From Bin80 sp965220935 (GTDB lineage: Bacteria > Bacteroidota > Rhodothermia > Rhodothermales > Bin80), in the NCBI GenBank assembly GCA_965220935.1, contig OZ244857.1, forward strand, positions 3,658,001 through 3,722,000: a stretch of 64,000 nt of DNA, written 5' to 3'. Under the pieces are notes generated by a model, which ran no database searches, was not told the DNA's origin, and saw only the letters and a list, made by a program, of their open reading frames with translations. Positions 19,083 to 28,774 of the stretch are shown here, piece after piece (within the stretch, counting starts at the first letter, position 1; every line of letters begins with the position of its first letter). Both the position numbers and the translations under genes were made by a program.

Positions 19083-22000
19083 TTAATAATCAATCGAGAG
19101 ATTGAACCCAAACGAGCGGGAAGATGGCGGGGCGAAAGAATCAAATCCTTCGGCAGCCTTACCCGTGCCAATGAGGACATCTGGGTCAATATTTTCCGAT
19201 GCTCGATGGAGATAAAATAGGTTCCTTCCAACCAATGCAAGCCTCATGCCTGAAATAGGAGCACTCCCAAAAATGCTGGTAGGAAAGTTGTACCCAAGTG
19301 TAAATTCACGAAGGCGAGTATTGGTGGCATCCACAACAAAGGCTTCTCCGACAGGAGCGTTACGTCCACCTACCGCACGCCAGAAGGTTTCGGCATCTAC
19401 TGGGGTTGTATTGGGCTGACCGCTCTCATTGACTGCATCTACATCCCCCCATAAGTTATCCCCAAAAATGAGTCCTCCATCACGCCCCTGCAGGGTTTCT
19501 TCAGTGACGCCGTCGGCGTACATGATTGCATTGGTGATGGATGTGATGGTTCCCCCTTGACGATGATCAATCAGCAGGCTTGCGTCCCAGTTCTTGTAAG
19601 AACCCGTCAACACGATACTTCCAAGCCAATCTGGATTGTAATTCGCAACAAGAACATCACGACCGCTGGTCACTTTTGGCACACCATTTTCTCCAACGAT
19701 GACTCGGTTCTGGGCATCACGCATGAATCCCCGGGAATAGACATTCCCGAATTCTTCACCTTCCTCAATGAAGTATGCTCGGAGAAAGTCACTTGAAATT
19801 TGCAAGCGTGGACGTTCATCCGAAATAGATTCCACCATGTTGCTGTTGGCGGCAAAGTTTAAATCTACGTTCAGATTGAAGTCGTCTGTGCGAACGGGAA
19901 CAACGTTCAGCATCACCTCAAAGCCTTCATTACGAACATCTCCCCCGTTGGTAAACAGGTTGGCTGCACCCGAACCAATCGGTAGGGCAACGGTGAAAAG
20001 CTGGTTTTCGGTTTGCGTGTTGTAGTACGTAAAGTCAAACCCGAAACGACTTTGAAGAAAGCGCATGTCCAGTCCAACTTCTATGGATTTTGTCTCTTCA
20101 GGAACTAGGTTTTCATTGGGAAGAGTGCCGCTCAGAGACAGGAGTCCGTTCAATCCACCCCCTGCAAGACTCGCCGTTCGGAGGAGCTGGAACGGAGATG
20201 TGCTATTTCCGACCTGAGCATAAGAGGCACGAATCCGTCCAAAGCTGATCGCATCAGGCAATGGAAGTAATTCAGAGAAGACAGCAGAAAGTCCAACCGA
20301 TGGGTAGAAATATGACCAGTTATCCTCTGGTAATGTAGAACTCCAGTCATTACGTGCTGTAATATCCAGATAGAGGGCATCTCTCCATCCAAGTTTTGCA
20401 AATCCATAGACAGAATTAATGTCTATGGGCGAACCAACCCCTTGGGAGGCACTAATTCGTTGCGTATTGGATAATGTGAAAAAGTTTGGAACGGTGAGTG
20501 CGGTTCCAGTATCTGCGGTCAGAGACGTATTGCGTCTCTTCTGGGTATTTCCACCAGCACTGACTTCTATATCAAGGTCAACACCGGGTAGTAGCGTCTG
20601 GTAAGTAAGTAGAGCATCTCCATTAAATATGTAGGAGTTACTCTTGCTCAGCGTAAATCGACCATTATCAGCAATGATGTAACTATCGGCCCATAACGTT
20701 CTCGTTCCGCTACCTGCGTTCCCATCATAAGATCCACGAACCATCAAGGATAGTCCATCAATCAGTTCATAGGTAATGGAACTCAACAGGATGGTTCGGT
20801 CATCTGTACCCGTGCGCAAATTTCGGTTCAGTGTCCAATACGGATTGGCCCCGCCATTTGAGCCTGGGACCCAATATCGCTGTCGTACCTGTCCAGTCAC
20901 CGGATCCTCGTAGTAATGGTCTTCCGCCTCCGCTGTGCTAATATTTCGAGGTAGACGAAATGCATGACGGATAGGGTTTGAGAAGCTTTCGCCAGTGTCA
21001 AGTCTATTTCTTAAGTCCGACCGGATATAGTTTAACTTCCCGTCAATGGTTAACCTGCTGGAGGGTTTTGCGGTCACACGCACTTGGGCGCTATGACGAA
21101 TCAGGGAATTTCCAGGTACAATACCTTTGGCATCGGTGTAGGCATACGAGAAATACCCCTGAATTTGCTCAGAACCAACATTCAGAGAGAGGTTACTGGT
21201 AGACTGATACCCACTTCGAAACACATCTGCAACATTATCTGGTTGCGGCGAAAATGAATATTCTCTTGCTTGTTCACTCGCATCAGGTGACCAATGAGCC
21301 ATGGATTGTCCTTCCATTCTTGGCCCCCAAGAGAACTCAGAGTTAGCAATGTATTGCCCAGCACTACCCTGACCATACTCGTTTTGGAATTTTGCAAGGA
21401 TGAGGGGTTCTTGTACGGTATAGTTTGTGCTGAACCGTGCACGAATGGTTCCCGCCGTTCCTTGATTGGTGGTGATAATGACCGCTCCATTCTGGGCAGC
21501 ACTTCCATAGAGTGCAGCAGCATTTGCCCCTTTGAGGACGGTGATGTTGGAAATGTCACTCTGGTTGAGGTTGCTGATGTCTCCCCGAATAGGGACCCCG
21601 TCAACCACAAATAACGGTTGACTGCTTCCGCTAATGGAGCGATTTCCACGAAGGATCATTCGCGTTTGTCCTCCGAGACCCGTACCAGCCTGATTGACAG
21701 AAAGACCAGCAACGCGTCCAGCGAGCGAAAATCCAACATTCAATTCTCGTGCCTGAGCAATCTCTGTTGGGCTGATGGTCTGGGTTCCATAGGACAGCGA
21801 ACGTTCCTCACGTTCAACGCCGAGAGCAGTAACCACAAGTCCATCTAACTCCAATGCCGTTTGAACCAGTACAATGTCAAGTTCAGTGGTTTCTCCAGCG
21901 TTAACTTGAATGCCTGGATATTCTTGGGTGGTAAAGCCAATAAATGAAGCTATGACCGTGTAAGTGCCAGGTTCAAGATCATCAATGATGTAATTTCCAT

Positions 22001-22187
22001 CTACATTGGAAACGCTTCCAACGGCAGTGAGTTCTGAGATCAGCACATTAACCCCTGCTAATGGTTCATCGTTTTCATCAACGATAGACCCTGCAATTTG
22101 ACCGTTTTGGGCCAAAGTGAGCGTGGGCGTAGTGAATCCTAGTGCCATCAAAATGATGGAAAAGAAGGAAAAGTAAAGGTGTCTCAT
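19083..22187 (-). CDS. SusC/RagA-family TonB-linked outer-membrane transporter
   Basis: A 1,034-residue TonB-dependent barrel that imports a ligand delivered by SusD, powered by TonB-ExbBD. It has a signal peptide (about residues 1-26, ending TLTLAQ), a CarboxypepD_reg-like beta-sandwich (about 29-115, GQIAGSIVDENDEPLAGVNV), then the plug domain with SLAGRVAGLSVNQAGTG, ILRGNRSISGSSQPLFVVDG and VLKGANAAALYGSAAQNG, which are SusC hallmarks. The barrel ends in FGFNLSIDY with a terminal aromatic residue, the usual signal for barrel assembly. It is first in the susC-susD unit; the promoter must lie within the AT-rich region 22188-22497. Confidence 0.96.
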   Translation of the reverse strand: MRHLYFSFFSIILMALGFTTPTLTLAQNGQIAGSIVDENDEPLAGVNVLISELTAVGSVSNVDGNYIIDDLEPGTYTVIASFIGFTTQEYPGIQVNAGETTELDIVLVQTALELDGLVVTALGVEREERSLSYGTQTISPTEIAQARELNVGFSLAGRVAGLSVNQAGTGLGGQTRMILRGNRSISGSSQPLFVVDGVPIRGDISNLNQSDISNITVLKGANAAALYGSAAQNGAVIITTNQGTAGTIRARFSTNYTVQEPLILAKFQNEYGQGSAGQYIANSEFSWGPRMEGQSMAHWSPDASEQAREYSFSPQPDNVADVFRSGYQSTSNLSLNVGSEQIQGYFSYAYTDAKGIVPGNSLIRHSAQVRVTAKPSSRLTIDGKLNYIRSDLRNRLDTGESFSNPIRHAFRLPRNISTAEAEDHYYEDPVTGQVRQRYWVPGSNGGANPYWTLNRNLRTGTDDRTILLSSITYELIDGLSLMVRGSYDGNAGSGTRTLWADSYIIADNGRFTLSKSNSYIFNGDALLTYQTLLPGVDLDIEVSAGGNTQKRRNTSLTADTGTALTVPNFFTLSNTQRISASQGVGSPIDINSVYGFAKLGWRDALYLDITARNDWSSTLPEDNWSYFYPSVGLSAVFSELLPLPDAISFGRIRASYAQVGNSTSPFQLLRTASLAGGGLNGLLSLSGTLPNENLVPEETKSIEVGLDMRFLQSRFGFDFTYYNTQTENQLFTVALPIGSGAANLFTNGGDVRNEGFEVMLNVVPVRTDDFNLNVDLNFAANSNMVESISDERPRLQISSDFLRAYFIEEGEEFGNVYSRGFMRDAQNRVIVGENGVPKVTSGRDVLVANYNPDWLGSIVLTGSYKNWDASLLIDHRQGGTITSITNAIMYADGVTEETLQGRDGGLIFGDNLWGDVDAVNESGQPNTTPVDAETFWRAVGGRNAPVGEAFVVDATNTRLREFTLGYNFPTSIFGSAPISGMRLALVGRNLFYLHRASENIDPDVLIGTGKAAEGFDSFAPPSSRSFGFNLSIDY

Positions 22188-22497
22188 ATTGCTACGATTT
22201 AATTAATGATTTAATATGTTCAAACGAATGATTTCACGTTTATGATAGGCATGAAACTTGAGCATCCTTTTGATTTATATCATGCAAATATACAAATTAA
22301 ATGAATAACTGTTTTATTTCGTTCAAATTTCAAGCAACTATTCGTTTCACAGAGATTGATCGCTTTGGATCAATTGCGTTAAGATCTAACGCTTTCCACA
22401 ATAGAAACCAGTGAGGAATCTCATTCATTATTCGTTTAAGAACGAGGTTAGGATGCATGAAATTCAAACATTGATCTTGCGCTGTTATACTGGTGTA
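22188..22497. other. Upstream region of susC
   Basis: AT-rich, no gene. It should carry the susC promoter. I could not fix a -7/-33 pair with confidence. Confidence 0.5.
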
Positions 22498-23804
22498 GAA
22501 AGGAAGGTTCCCTTTCGGGGGTTGGTATGTATTAGTTTCTGGTTACATTTTGTTATAAATTTAGACCAATCGTCATGGAGAAAGAGTCTTTTAGCAATGG
22601 CGACGGTCTATCAATCTGGTGTCCGCATGCCAGGCAAAAGCCATAATGCTCAATACGTCGGAGCTGCCAATATCTTGAAACTCGGGCTCGCGATCATCGC
22701 TACCGAAAAGGATAGGCTTGGGCTCTCCATCGTTGCTTTGGACTCTTTCTCCATGACGATTATCGGTTGTTTATGCTGTTGCAACGCCTCCCAGAGAAAG
22801 CCAACCAGTTCACGAACCACCGCGACTTTCGGAGGTTTGCGTTGTAACGTTTGTATAAACGTGTTTGTGCTTTCTGGCGATGACTTTAGCACTGCAGTGT
22901 TTTTGCCGCTCTTGAAGTGCAACACTGATCGCGTAGATGTATTTCCATGCTGCGCTCACCAAGACCTTTCGTGCGTGTGTGTTGCCAGTTTTGGTGATTG
23001 AACCAGTGCGGATGGTGTTTCCTGTTGAGATGGAACTAATCCAAGATGCGCCATCAGTGCCGTCCAAACCGCCGAAAGTCTCCAATCTCACAAACCAACT
23101 GCATGGCCGAGATCAGTCCAATGCCTCGGAAGCCCTGCAGAATCTGAACTGCTTGCTGAAACTTCTCGGACTCGGATGCTGTTGCGTCCCTGATGACAAT
23201 CAATATCATTCAGGTGTCCGCAAACTCGACGCTCTAACTCAATCTGATTGATCCAAGTCTTTAACTTTTTTGTCCAGTAGCTTCCAGTTGTATAACAGTG
23301 CCCGTGCGCATGCAAAAAATGAATCACGCGCATTTTAGATTGGTGAAGACTTTTTATCAGTGCCTCACGACTGCGTAAAAGTCCTCGCACGGCTCGGATC
23401 TGGACGAAACATTCAGTCAAAAGCCCAGATCCAAAATACTTGGACAAATTTCTGGCATCGCGCTGATCGGTTTTGATTCGATCGCCTGAGCGCTTGGGAA
23501 TCAAGCAATGATGGCGCAATCCACGCCGTGTTCGGTCAATGTGTCATAGAGCACAGTACCCGAAAAGGATGCCTCATAACAACAGCGAAAATGTCCATAC
23601 TTTGAACGCATAGATTCCACAAACCGAGCGAGACTCTTCGTTTGCTCATCACAGTAACGCTTCTCAGTCGCATCGTAAACACACGCCGAGATTGTGTCAC
23701 GATGAACGTCTAATCCAACGTAATAGCGAACAGATGTAGATGACATAATATAATGAAAGTTTGGTTACCTCAAAAAATAACACTTCTGAGAGAACCTTCC
23801 TTTC
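22498..23804 (-). mobile_element. IS110/IS1111-type insertion sequence, inactive
   Basis: About 1.3 kb bounded by a 13-bp inverted repeat, GAAAGGAAGGTTC at 22498-22510 and GAACCTTCCTTTC at 23792-23804, enclosing a broken IS110-family transposase on the minus strand. Subterminal inverted repeats mark the IS1111 group. I see no target duplication, as expected for IS110-type site-specific insertion. Real ends may lie a few bases outside the repeats. Confidence 0.8.
22650..23746 (-). pseudogene. IS110-family DEDD transposase, frameshifted
   Basis: The first frame (23746-23501) gives MSSTSVRYYVGLDVHRDTIS, with the first catalytic Asp, and CCYEASFSGTVLYDTL with the catalytic Glu. A shift near 23505 leads to DRIKTDQRDARNLSKYF, the second D-x-x-D block. 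Further shifts lead to ASWISSISTGNTIRTGSITK plus TGNTHARKVLVSAAWKY (the Transposase_20 block) and VRELVGFLWEALQQ at the C-terminus. At least three frame changes are needed, so it is dead. IS110 recombinases use a structured non-coding RNA from the element's end to choose target and donor sites. Confidence 0.88.
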
Positions 23805-23955
23805 TATTATATCTTCAAATTGGGAAGATCTCTGATGATCAATCTTGGTCTAATTTCCATACATGGATATGTTCATTGCTGTTTTAACATCCATGAATTG
23901 TGCTTAATTTTCCTGAGGCTTTCCAAAAGAGAATATTTTATTCTGTGATATAATT

Positions 23956-24441
23956 ATGACTTATCGTCAATTGATGATGCTCCTGATTCCGTGGTTACTT
24001 GGGGTCCATGCGTCTGCACAGCCATCGCAACTTCAAATAGGACTCGGTGGATGGCCTGGTGCTGGTGCTCAATTTGTGTATATTGAGTCTTATAGTGTGC
24101 ATTCTGTTGAAGTCTTAGCATCTTTTGATTCCGAGCTTTGGAAAGGCCGAACCCCAGTTTTTCTTCACGCAGGTGTCGGAGCGGCTCTTCGTCCACTTGG
24201 AATTTTAAGAGTGATTGGTCGGGCTGATTATCGGTATGATTTTTATGTCGGCATTCGATTTGGCCCAGCACTTCATTTTCTACAACGTCCTACGCATGCA
24301 GAAAAAAATCGTCAGTTTAGTCTTTTTCTAGACCCCTTTTTGAGATACACTCAACCATATCAGGACCTCACATTGTTTTTTGAAGTAGGATTGCAACGTC
24401 CAATCGCTCGGTTTGGCATTTGGATTTCGCTCCACAATTAG
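23956..24441 (+). CDS. Small secreted/outer-membrane beta-barrel-like protein, unknown function
   Basis: A 161-residue protein with a signal peptide (MTYRQLMMLLIPWLLGVHAS, cleavage near ASAQP) followed by alternating polar and hydrophobic strands rich in Gly and aromatics (ADYRYDFYVGIRFGPALHF, LFFEVGLQRPIARFGIWISL). This fits a small barrel or a fragment of one in the outer membrane. I do not recognise a family. It lies alone between the IS110 element and a MITE. Confidence 0.6.
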   Translation: MTYRQLMMLLIPWLLGVHASAQPSQLQIGLGGWPGAGAQFVYIESYSVHSVEVLASFDSELWKGRTPVFLHAGVGAALRPLGILRVIGRADYRYDFYVGIRFGPALHFLQRPTHAEKNRQFSLFLDPFLRYTQPYQDLTLFFEVGLQRPIARFGIWISLHN

Positions 24442-24574
24442 CACTCAGAAAAACTGACTCTGGAGAAGAGTTTAATCTCAGTCTGCCGTTGACTGAAAGC
24501 TTCCCTGTCTCTTCAATCTCAATGCATTTAAGCATGTCTCATATGTGGACTATACATAGCTTAATTACTAATTA

Positions 24575-24835
24575 GTGTCCGTCCAGAAATAGAAAATTTT
24601 CTTTGAAGTTCCTATTCTATATGACATTTATCGCCGATTATTTCGCTTGAAGATTTGTGATTTAAAGGTAACAAATGACAGGGTGTATACTGAAAACTCC
24701 CATTTTTGGTACCTCTAACGCGTAGTCTAGAAAATGGCCGCAAAATCTTCGCAACAAAATAACGTTTATTTTGAATCTATAAACCCATACAGAATAGGCG
24801 ATTCAGCGCTGTTAGATGCTTTTCTGGACGGGCAC
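24575..24835 (-). mobile_element. 261-bp MITE-like element, copy 2
   Basis: Reverse-complement copy of the element at 1162-1422, the same length with only a few differences. Ends are GTGTCCGTCCAGAAA and TTTCTGGACGGGCAC. The flanks are TAATTA on both sides (24569-24574 and 24836-24841), again a 6-bp duplication; the other copy has TAACTA, so the target preference seems to be TAAYTA. Confidence 0.9.
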
Positions 24836-24841
24836 TAATTA

Positions 24842-25248
24842 ATGCTTCCCATTACATCAAAATCATTGTCCACCATTGGAACATCTTTTGCGAAGTTAAA
24901 GATTTATCGGACTTGTACAAGAACTAGTATATTTTGAATATAATCACATCAGTTCCAAGTTAGTAAGATCAACAAATGATAATCCAGATGTCTTCAAAAT
25001 ACTTACCAGAAACTCTTCTGAACTCACACTCAACAAGTGTATCAATGCCTCTATTTGAGAAAATAATATTCTAACGATTTTGATAACATTCTCAAGTAAG
25101 AACCCCGAGTCAATTAAGAGAATTCATCAAAACTGAAACGTATTCTTTGCGATCACAAATAAAATAGTATACTAAGAATAAGTAATCATCTTAATTTTTA
25201 TTCAATTTCTACCAATGACTCGCAGGTAATCCTTTAACAGATCCAGAA
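24842..25248. other. AT-rich region downstream of nusB
   Basis: About 400 bp without a gene. No clear terminator hairpin for nusB was found. Confidence 0.45.
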
Positions 25249-25752
25249 TTATTGACTCTCTTGATATTGAGAGTCCTGACGTTTAACCATCTCGTCCCAA
25301 CCTTGAAGCCCCATACCATTTTTTACCAATCGTCCTTGTTTTCTCAATTTGAACGCAATAGAATCAAGTACACCATTGACAAAATCCTTGCTCTCTTCAG
25401 TACTAAATATTTTCGCCAAATCAATCGCTTCATTCATCGTTGCTTTTGGGGGAACCTGCTCAAAATACAAAAACTCACACACGGCCATGCGCAGTATAAT
25501 TAAATCAATCCTAAGGATTCGCTCCAGATCCCAATTGTTGGCACTTTCCGAGATGATTTGATCAAGGATATCCTCATCCATGAGTACTTTACTAAATAAC
25601 TCTAATCCCATATGCATGGCACCTTCTTGACGAGGTAGACGTGGCTTAAGCACTGTATCACATACATGAGATTGATGATCACCGCTAAGCATTAGTGCAT
25701 ACAGAGACTGTAACACGGCATATCTGGCGCGTCTACGAGGAGGGATTGACAT
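25249..25752 (-). CDS. nusB: Transcription antitermination factor NusB
   Basis: A 167-residue NusB, the all-helical protein that with NusE (S10) binds boxA RNA to promote antitermination of rRNA operons. Family blocks seen: RRRARYAVLQSLYALMLSGD at the N-terminus, LERILRIDLIILRMAVCEFL in the middle, and KATMNEAIDLAKIFSTEES plus FVNGVLDSIAFKLRKQGRL at the end. Slightly longer than the usual 135-160 because of a C-terminal tail of about 20 residues. It stands alone, divergent from moeA. Confidence 0.95.
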   Translation of the reverse strand: MSIPPRRRARYAVLQSLYALMLSGDHQSHVCDTVLKPRLPRQEGAMHMGLELFSKVLMDEDILDQIISESANNWDLERILRIDLIILRMAVCEFLYFEQVPPKATMNEAIDLAKIFSTEESKDFVNGVLDSIAFKLRKQGRLVKNGMGLQGWDEMVKRQDSQYQESQ

Positions 25753-26208
25753 GATACAGGATGTAGATCATTTCTAACGTAACATCTGACGACGTGTAGC
25801 CTACCATATTTCAATTGTATCGTCTAAAAAGATTGAGTTTAACTTAGTCTCAAATTATATGTGTACAAATTGCATACTACGATATGTAAAATGAAATTTA
25901 TCCACGGTTTCTGAAACTCTATAATAATAATCTTTTTAAATTTAAGACTTAATTTGTTGTAGAGGATGTGGATATGTTGATAATTTGAACGTCATACGCC
26001 GAAAACACTATATATTATAAGTTTCTATAAATTCTACCGTGTGTGATTGATGTGTGTAAAGTCCGATTTATCCCCATCAGTTGAAAAATGAGAATGGGCG
26101 CACAATAAAATTAATCATAATTAGACAGTTTATCCACAATTTATTCCAACACTATTTGAGCATTCTTTGAATCATAGGTTTTATCGATGAGTCTACCATA
26201 AGGATTGA
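25753..26208. other. AT-rich divergent intergenic region with DnaA-box-like sites (possible oriC)
   Basis: This 456-bp gap separates divergent nusB and moeA. It contains a perfect DnaA box TTATCCACA at 26130-26138 and three one-mismatch versions: TTATCCACG at 25898-25906, TTATCCCCA at 26068-26076 and the reverse-strand ATATCCACA at 25967-25975. Between them are AT-rich stretches such as CTATATATTATAAG that could serve as an unwinding element. This is a candidate replication origin. It also carries both gene promoters. No dnaA, dnaN or other origin gene is adjacent, which keeps confidence low. Confidence 0.4.
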
Positions 26209-27423
26209 ATGACACCCAAAGAAGCGTTCCAGACAATCCGTTCACAGATATCATTACTACCTGAGGTGCAAATTCCTTTGATGAGTGCACAAGGAAGAGT
26301 ATTACGTGAAGATGTGATAAGCAGAGAGTCTATCCCTCCATTTGATAATTCAGCCATGGATGGATATGCAGTGAGTGCTGCTGATCTAAAGTCATTTCCG
26401 AAGGATTTGATGATGATTGATGAAATTCCTGCAGGAAAAGTCTCACAAATACCACTAATGTCCGGACAATGTATCCGCATCATGACGGGCGCACAGATCC
26501 CAAATAATACCGGTGCGATTATTCCAGTTGAATGCACAACCGCCATCAATGAAACAATGATAAGAATTCATCAAAAACCTGAAAAGCATGCTTTCATCAG
26601 GCGGGCATCACAGGACGTCAGTAAAGGAGCAATAGTTATTGATCATGGAGTTCAAATAACTCCTCCAGTATTAGGTATGATTGCCGCGGCAGGATATCAT
26701 GAGATAAGTGTAGGAAGCGTGCCAGAGGTTGCGCTGATCGTCACAGGAGATGAACTACACACGGAATCCAGTGACATCCTTCCCCCTGCCAAGATTCGTG
26801 ATACCAACGGTCCTGGATTATCTGCCCAAATCATGGAAGTCAATGGGCGTGTCATTGGACCGATCACGGCAAGAGATAATACAAAAAGCATCTCCAAATC
26901 AATTGTTAAAAGTAGAAGCGCAGATGTGATCGTAATGAGCGGAGGGGTTTCTGTTGGAGAATATGATTTTGTAAAGGGAGTTCTCACCGAGTTAGGATTT
27001 GAGGAATGTTTTTGGAGGGTTCGTCAAAGACCAGGAGGGCCGATGTTATTTGGAATGTTGGATTCCACATTAGTTTTTGGACTGCCAGGGAATCCCGTTT
27101 CGGCTGCTGTTTGTTTTCAGCAGTATGTGCGTCCGACACTACTAAAATTAATGGGCGCAAACCAGATACATCCACCGAAATATATAGCTTACTTAGGTGA
27201 GTCTATTGTTAAAAACTCAGGATTATATCATTTTATGCGCGGCATTGCAAAGTGGCAAGGCGATGGAACATTGATCGTGCATACAACGGGGCCGCAGGCA
27301 TCAAATTTATATTCATCATTGCAACATGCGAATTGTCTTATTCATCTTGATGAAGAAATTGTTAATCCATCCATGGGGGATAGGGTCATGATTTCTCCTT
27401 TACCCTGGGGTAAGTTTGAGTAG
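26209..27423 (+). CDS. moeA: Molybdopterin molybdenumtransferase MoeA
   Basis: A 404-residue MoeA, which inserts molybdate into adenylylated molybdopterin in the last step of Mo-cofactor synthesis. Motifs: PPFDNSAMDGYAVSAADL near residue 43, PAGKVSQIPLMSGQCIRIMT near 80, VIVMSGGVSVGEYDFVKG near 243 (the MPT-binding MoCF domain), and FGLPGNPVSAAVCFQQYVRP near 290. Length is normal and the C-terminal beta domain is complete. No other moa/mob/mod gene is in the window, so it is an isolated member of the pathway. A TnpB-type element begins 8 bp after its stop codon. Confidence 0.96.
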   Translation: MTPKEAFQTIRSQISLLPEVQIPLMSAQGRVLREDVISRESIPPFDNSAMDGYAVSAADLKSFPKDLMMIDEIPAGKVSQIPLMSGQCIRIMTGAQIPNNTGAIIPVECTTAINETMIRIHQKPEKHAFIRRASQDVSKGAIVIDHGVQITPPVLGMIAAAGYHEISVGSVPEVALIVTGDELHTESSDILPPAKIRDTNGPGLSAQIMEVNGRVIGPITARDNTKSISKSIVKSRSADVIVMSGGVSVGEYDFVKGVLTELGFEECFWRVRQRPGGPMLFGMLDSTLVFGLPGNPVSAAVCFQQYVRPTLLKLMGANQIHPPKYIAYLGESIVKNSGLYHFMRGIAKWQGDGTLIVHTTGPQASNLYSSLQHANCLIHLDEEIVNPSMGDRVMISPLPWGKFE

Positions 27424-27430
27424 TTATTTT

Positions 27431-28774
27431 GGGGAATTATATACGTGAGTACCCATCTATTTGACGGCTACCTTTCACGGCTCATAGGAGTCTCTAACGA
27501 GAACGCTCCTCCATGTGCAGATGCCCCAATCCCGGAGGCCTGTAACACATTCGCAGATGCATTTATATCTGCGTATCCGCCATACACTTAAACTTGCTTT
27601 GCGATTGACTTTATCTGTATGACCACACTGATTACAGCGTTGACTGGTATACTTCGGATCTACAAGAATCACGTTGCCAAACCTGTAATCGCAATAGGAA
27701 TTAAACCGTCGCCATCCAATGACGCGGTTTAACCCTGCTTTTGCCTTCACATTGGTTCCAGGGTTCTCAACCGTGTCCTTGGACATAGTCTTGATCTTCA
27801 AGTCTTCGCCTTATTGGACAATCTACGGCTATGTTGATGTGCCGCATTCTTCCTTGCGTTGCGCTACTGACGTTTCAATTTAGAAATCTTCTTCTGAGTA
27901 TCCTTATAGCGCCCCGATCCTTTCTGCTGTCGGGCTAACTTACGTTGATACCTACGGATCTTGATCTCTTTATCCGTCAAATCAGGAATCGGTAGCATGC
28001 CCTGTTCACCATCCGTTGAGGAATAAGAAATGTTATAGGTATTCAAGTCAATGCCAATCTCTTTGCCATCGTCCACCTTCTCTGGTAGATTAGTGACTTT
28101 GTAAATTACGCTCATCTTCCAGTACCGTCCGTCTTTCTTCATGGTGACTTCAATCGGCTCACCGTCTGGATAAGGATTACCTCCTTTCCTACGAAACTTC
28201 ATCCAGCCAATCTTCTGGATATGGACATCATTCCCTCGGATATTAAACAATCCTTTGGTCGCCGTAACCGAATTGTGTTGAAACCGATTATGGAACGTAG
28301 GATGATCACGGGTCTCCTTAATAAACGCTTTCCACGCCTCGGCCTGATGCTTTAAGGTGTTTCGCACAATGTTGGACGAATACCGATTCAACCAAGAAAT
28401 GGTTGGGCGAAAAGAAGTGTATCTCCTACTTAATGACGGCCATGTCAATTCTGGATTATCCTTATGTTCGTCTTTATAGTCCCTGTTGATTTGGTCAAGA
28501 AACGTATTCCATACAAACCTACATGCTCCGCAAAGCCCCGCCAAGAGATGGGCTTTCCACTGCGTACCGGGTAATAGGCGGTACTCTATTCCACGATAGG
28601 AACAGTTTGAATCTGAAGGGTTAGAAGCCTTTTGAACAGGCATGATATCAAGGTTAAGTTGATGTTATGGTAAGCAATAGGGTAGGTTCACCTCTATCCT
28701 ATTGTGTCTGTTAAGATTATTCTCTCCCAAATAGAATAGTTCCATTTATGGGTTACTCACGTATATAATTCCCC
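27431..28774 (-). mobile_element. TnpB-type insertion element with 25-bp inverted ends, copy 1
   Basis: The 1,344-bp element starts GGGGAATTATATACGTGAG (then TACCCAT) and ends with its near-perfect complement ATGGGTTACTCACGTATAT followed by AATTCCCC; one extra base is the only difference. It carries only a degenerate tnpB and no tnpA. The region upstream of tnpB is shared with the element at 61.3-62.7 kb, including AACAGACACAATAGGATA and CTTACCATAACATCAACTT. Classic IS200/IS605 elements lack such inverted ends, so this layout is unusual. Confidence 0.8.
27468..28643 (-). pseudogene. tnpB: TnpB RNA-guided nuclease, frameshifted
   Basis: The N-terminal frame (28643-27864, 259 residues) has the TnpB start (YRLLPGTQWKAHLLAGLCGA) and RuvC-I block GKEIGIDLNTYNISYSSTDG. 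It ends after KKISKLKRQ. The next frame (27801 onward) has SKDTVENPGTNVKAKAGLNR and the zinc ribbon TSQRCNQCGHTDKVNRKAS. A further shift gives GYADINASANVLQASG, with the third catalytic Asp, ending SRER at 27468. The second catalytic block is disrupted in the broken middle. The nuclease is dead, but its 3' end and the element's right end, where the guide RNA would be made, are preserved. Confidence 0.88.

Noticed and set aside
22411..23251. Plus-strand frames of 196 and 104 codons across the IS110 element
   Set aside because: Antisense to the IS110 transposase motifs on the minus strand.
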